From positions 3,348,001 to 3,412,000 of the forward strand of contig OY730443.1 in NCBI GenBank assembly GCA_963422705.1: a DNA stretch of 64,000 nt. Reading direction: 5' to 3'. A program made the translations under genes and the position numbers. Within the stretch, counting starts at the first letter, position 1. Every line of letters begins with the position of its first letter. Source of the DNA: G963422705 sp963422705 (GTDB taxonomy: Bacteria; Poribacteria; WGA-4E; WGA-3G). This document shows positions 62,269-64,000 of this stretch, piece after piece. The notes below the pieces were generated by a model, which was given only the letters and a program-made list of their open reading frames with translations, searched no databases and had not been told where the DNA came from.

Positions 62269-63327
62269 TTACAGTGTCGGCACTGTTAGAGTGACTTCGC
62301 GTCCACCGGCTTCGGAAGAATCGATGACACCTTGAATGATAACGTTAGAGAGCATGACGCCGTACGGTTCGATGGGTGAAGGTTTGCCTTCGCGTACTGC
62401 CTCAATAAAGGCGGTATCTTCTTCGCGGAAAACATCAACGGATTCGAATTCCGTAAATTCCTCATCGTGGATTTCACCATCTTTATCGCCGTAAACCCGG
62501 ACACCATCTTGTGGCCCGCGGACTTCGCCAATACCGAGGCGTAGTCCTGCTTTTTTTCCGAGGAAAATCGTGCCGCCGAGGGAGTCCATATTCATACACC
62601 AGCATGTCTTAAATACCATACGTGTGCCATCTTCAAAAACTACCCACCCGACGCCAAAATCTTCTACCTCTGTCTCACGAAGTGCGGGGTTCCAGGTGTT
62701 ATGTAGGCTGAGATAGTTTGACGTTATTCCGGAAACGGCTATTGGTTTGGGATGTCCCATCAGATAAAGCGCGGTGTCTAATGCGTAAACGCCGATGTCT
62801 GCAGAGGCACCTAAGCCGGCTGTCGCTTTCCGGATGAAGCTGCCGCCGGGGTTTCCGCGTCGTCTGTCTGCAACGGTTTCAACGTAGTAGATATCGCCAA
62901 GCGTGCCTGCTTCGACAATCTCCTTAGCTTTGATAACTTGTGCGGAATACCGTAGCTTAAGGCCGATCATTAAGATTTTATCGTTTTGCTGAGAAGCGCG
63001 CCACATAGCTGCGGCTGCATCCAAGGTGGCTTCCATCGGTTTCTCGCAGAAGACGTGTTTGCCTGCATTTAAGGCGGCGACTGTCGGTGCAGCATGCACT
63101 CCTGTTGGGGTACAGACGTATATTGCCTCGATGTCGTCCATTTTGAGCATTTCGTTGTAATCACTGAATGTCTGCTTGATGCCCCACTGTTCTTTGGCGC
63201 GCTCTAAATTTGCTGGCACCACGTCGGCTGCGGCGATAATTTCTGCGCCTTCAATGTTCACAATCGTTCCACAGTGGGCTTGTGCGATACCGCCGGCACC
63301 AATCAGCCCTAATTTAACTGTTCGCAT
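62269..63327 (-). CDS. Gfo/Idh/MocA family oxidoreductase
   Basis: 352 residues. The N-terminal Rossmann fold starts VKLGLIGAGGIAQAH and contains the family motif HVFCEKPMEATL with its catalytic Lys. The C-terminal beta domain follows (GNPGGSFIRKATAGLGASADIGVYALD, with a substrate-binding Asp/His area). These NAD(P)-dependent enzymes oxidise or reduce sugars and inositols; the substrate is not determined. GAGGAAC lies 5 bases before the ATG. It is divergent from a zinc alcohol dehydrogenase gene, with promoters for both in the gap. Confidence 0.9.
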   Translation of the reverse strand: MRTVKLGLIGAGGIAQAHCGTIVNIEGAEIIAAADVVPANLERAKEQWGIKQTFSDYNEMLKMDDIEAIYVCTPTGVHAAPTVAALNAGKHVFCEKPMEATLDAAAAMWRASQQNDKILMIGLKLRYSAQVIKAKEIVEAGTLGDIYYVETVADRRRGNPGGSFIRKATAGLGASADIGVYALDTALYLMGHPKPIAVSGITSNYLSLHNTWNPALRETEVEDFGVGWVVFEDGTRMVFKTCWCMNMDSLGGTIFLGKKAGLRLGIGEVRGPQDGVRVYGDKDGEIHDEEFTEFESVDVFREEDTAFIEAVREGKPSPIEPYGVMLSNVIIQGVIDSSEAGGREVTLTVPTL

Positions 63328-63360
63328 TTTAGTTCCTCATTTTGTATTGGCATTCATTAG

Positions 63361-63389
63361 ATTTTACTGGGCTCCGTTTTGAAAGTCAA
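63361..63389 (-). promoter_or_regulatory. sigma70-type promoter for the Gfo/Idh/MocA gene
   Basis: Minus strand TTGACT, 17-base spacer, TAAAAT; about 35 bases before the start codon at 63327. Confidence 0.72.
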
Positions 63390-63521
63390 GGAAAATCACA
63401 CAACGATTTTGTTCTTCGTTAAGAACGGACGCGAACCGACGAGGTGCCGCTGTGGAAACGAGCTTCCTGTCGCGATATGCTTCGCAACTCTTGAAAACGG
63501 AATGACTTTGATAGAAATGAA

Positions 63522-63550
63522 TTGCCAGAATTCTCCGGGTATGCTATCTT
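63522..63550 (+). promoter_or_regulatory. putative sigma70 promoter for the terminal dehydrogenase gene
   Basis: TTGCCA, 17-base spacer, TATCTT; about 37 bases before the GTG at 63588. Confidence 0.5.
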
Positions 63551-63587
63551 ATCATCAGATGACTAAGCTTTATGGAGGAGAACGGTT

Positions 63588-64000
63588 GTGAAAGCGGCAC
63601 AATTTTATGGCGGAAAAGACATTCGAGTTGAAACGTTACCGGCGCCGACACCGGGGCCCGGGCAGGTGCTTGTTCAAGTTGAGGCTGCGGGCATCTGTGG
63701 CAGTGACTTGCACGGGTATCATCATCCACCGCCTCAGCCTTTGTCGCCCCGGATTGGCGGCCATGAGTTAGTCGGGCAAATTATTGATAGCGGTAAAGGG
63801 GTAAGGACTCCTAAAATCGGTGACAGGGTTGCGATTGAGCCGATTACGCCGTGCAATACTTGTCCGGAGTGCATGAATGGCTACTATAATATCTGCTCAA
63901 ATTTGCGGCATGGGGGCGGTGGGTTTGCGGAATTCGTCGTCACGGGGGAAGCAAACGCGTATCCGTTGCCGGAGAGTGTATCAAGTGAAGGTGGCGTGCT
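63588..64000 (+). CDS. zinc-dependent alcohol/polyol dehydrogenase (truncated by window end)
   Basis: The first 137 residues of an MDR dehydrogenase, starting at GTG 63588 after GGAGGAGAACGGTT. Catalytic zinc ligands are in GICGSDLHG and GGHELVG. The structural-zinc loop CNTCPECMNGYYNIC has all four cysteines, unlike the paralogue at 22994. It runs off the window. Probably sorbitol/butanediol-type; the substrate is unknown. Confidence 0.88.
   Translation, partial: MKAAQFYGGKDIRVETLPAPTPGPGQVLVQVEAAGICGSDLHGYHHPPPQPLSPRIGGHELVGQIIDSGKGVRTPKIGDRVAIEPITPCNTCPECMNGYYNICSNLRHGGGGFAEFVVTGEANAYPLPESVSSEGGV

Overview
The window looks like a chromosomal segment of an uncultured, heterotrophic, Gram-negative-type bacterium. 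Outer-membrane barrel proteins of the PorV type, lipoproteins and a SPOR domain point to a diderm. Three sulfatases, two phytanoyl-CoA dioxygenase-like enzymes, several sugar isomerase/epimerase TIM barrels, a galactonate-dehydratase-like enzyme, a GH172 enzyme, a Gfo/Idh/MocA oxidoreductase, an amidohydrolase and a hydantoinase A fit a degrader of sulfated or unusual sugars. The mix resembles Candidatus Poribacteria or a neighbouring sponge/marine lineage; that is an inference from gene content, because there is no rRNA here. Promoters are easy to read: many intergenic gaps carry TTGACA-like and TATAAT-like boxes 17 to 18 bases apart.

Layout. 1-13.4 kb: mostly minus-strand sugar/acid catabolism (GH172, two sugar isomerases, a DgoD-like dehydratase, a third isomerase, an amidohydrolase, hydantoinase A, a 2-hydroxyacid dehydrogenase, an iron alcohol dehydrogenase), with one plus-strand PorV-SPOR outer-membrane protein. 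13.7-16.8 kb: a membrane-anchored PpiD/SurA-type foldase and menaquinone-pathway MqnC. 17-21.9 kb: core information genes in the order rpoZ, tRNA-Thr, tRNA-Tyr, tRNA-Gly, tRNA-Thr, rpmG, tRNA-Trp, secE, nusG, rplK, rplA, L10 leader, rplJ, rplL; the usual tuf and rpoBC neighbours are missing. 22-30.7 kb: a membrane protein, an MDR dehydrogenase, then a haem cluster (hemE, an MBL-TPR protein, hemH, a frameshifted hemY) ending in a pentahaem cytochrome.

31.6-40.7 kb is the most striking locus: a secreted protein of about 2,358 residues with five nearly identical 97-residue Ig-like repeats and a FlgD-like C-terminal domain, followed by a PorV-like barrel and a LysM/coiled-coil protein, closed by a strong terminator. 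It looks like a self-contained cell-surface system. 40.7-50.1 kb: an AccA-like protein overlapping a CDP-alcohol phosphatidyltransferase, a TauE/SafE exporter, a PhyH-lipoprotein-MetE-like operon, MazG plus a large TPR/transglutaminase lipoprotein, and a second CDP-alcohol phosphatidyltransferase.

50.2-64 kb is accessory: three sulfatases, a 6-phosphogluconolactonase-like propeller, two IS200/IS605-related relics besides a tnpB element whose gene is split by a roughly 64-bp palindrome, and a DUF1156 DNA methyltransferase whose frame is broken in a run of ten C. The latter could be a phase-variable, defence-type methyltransferase. The window ends inside a zinc alcohol dehydrogenase gene next to a Gfo/Idh/MocA gene.
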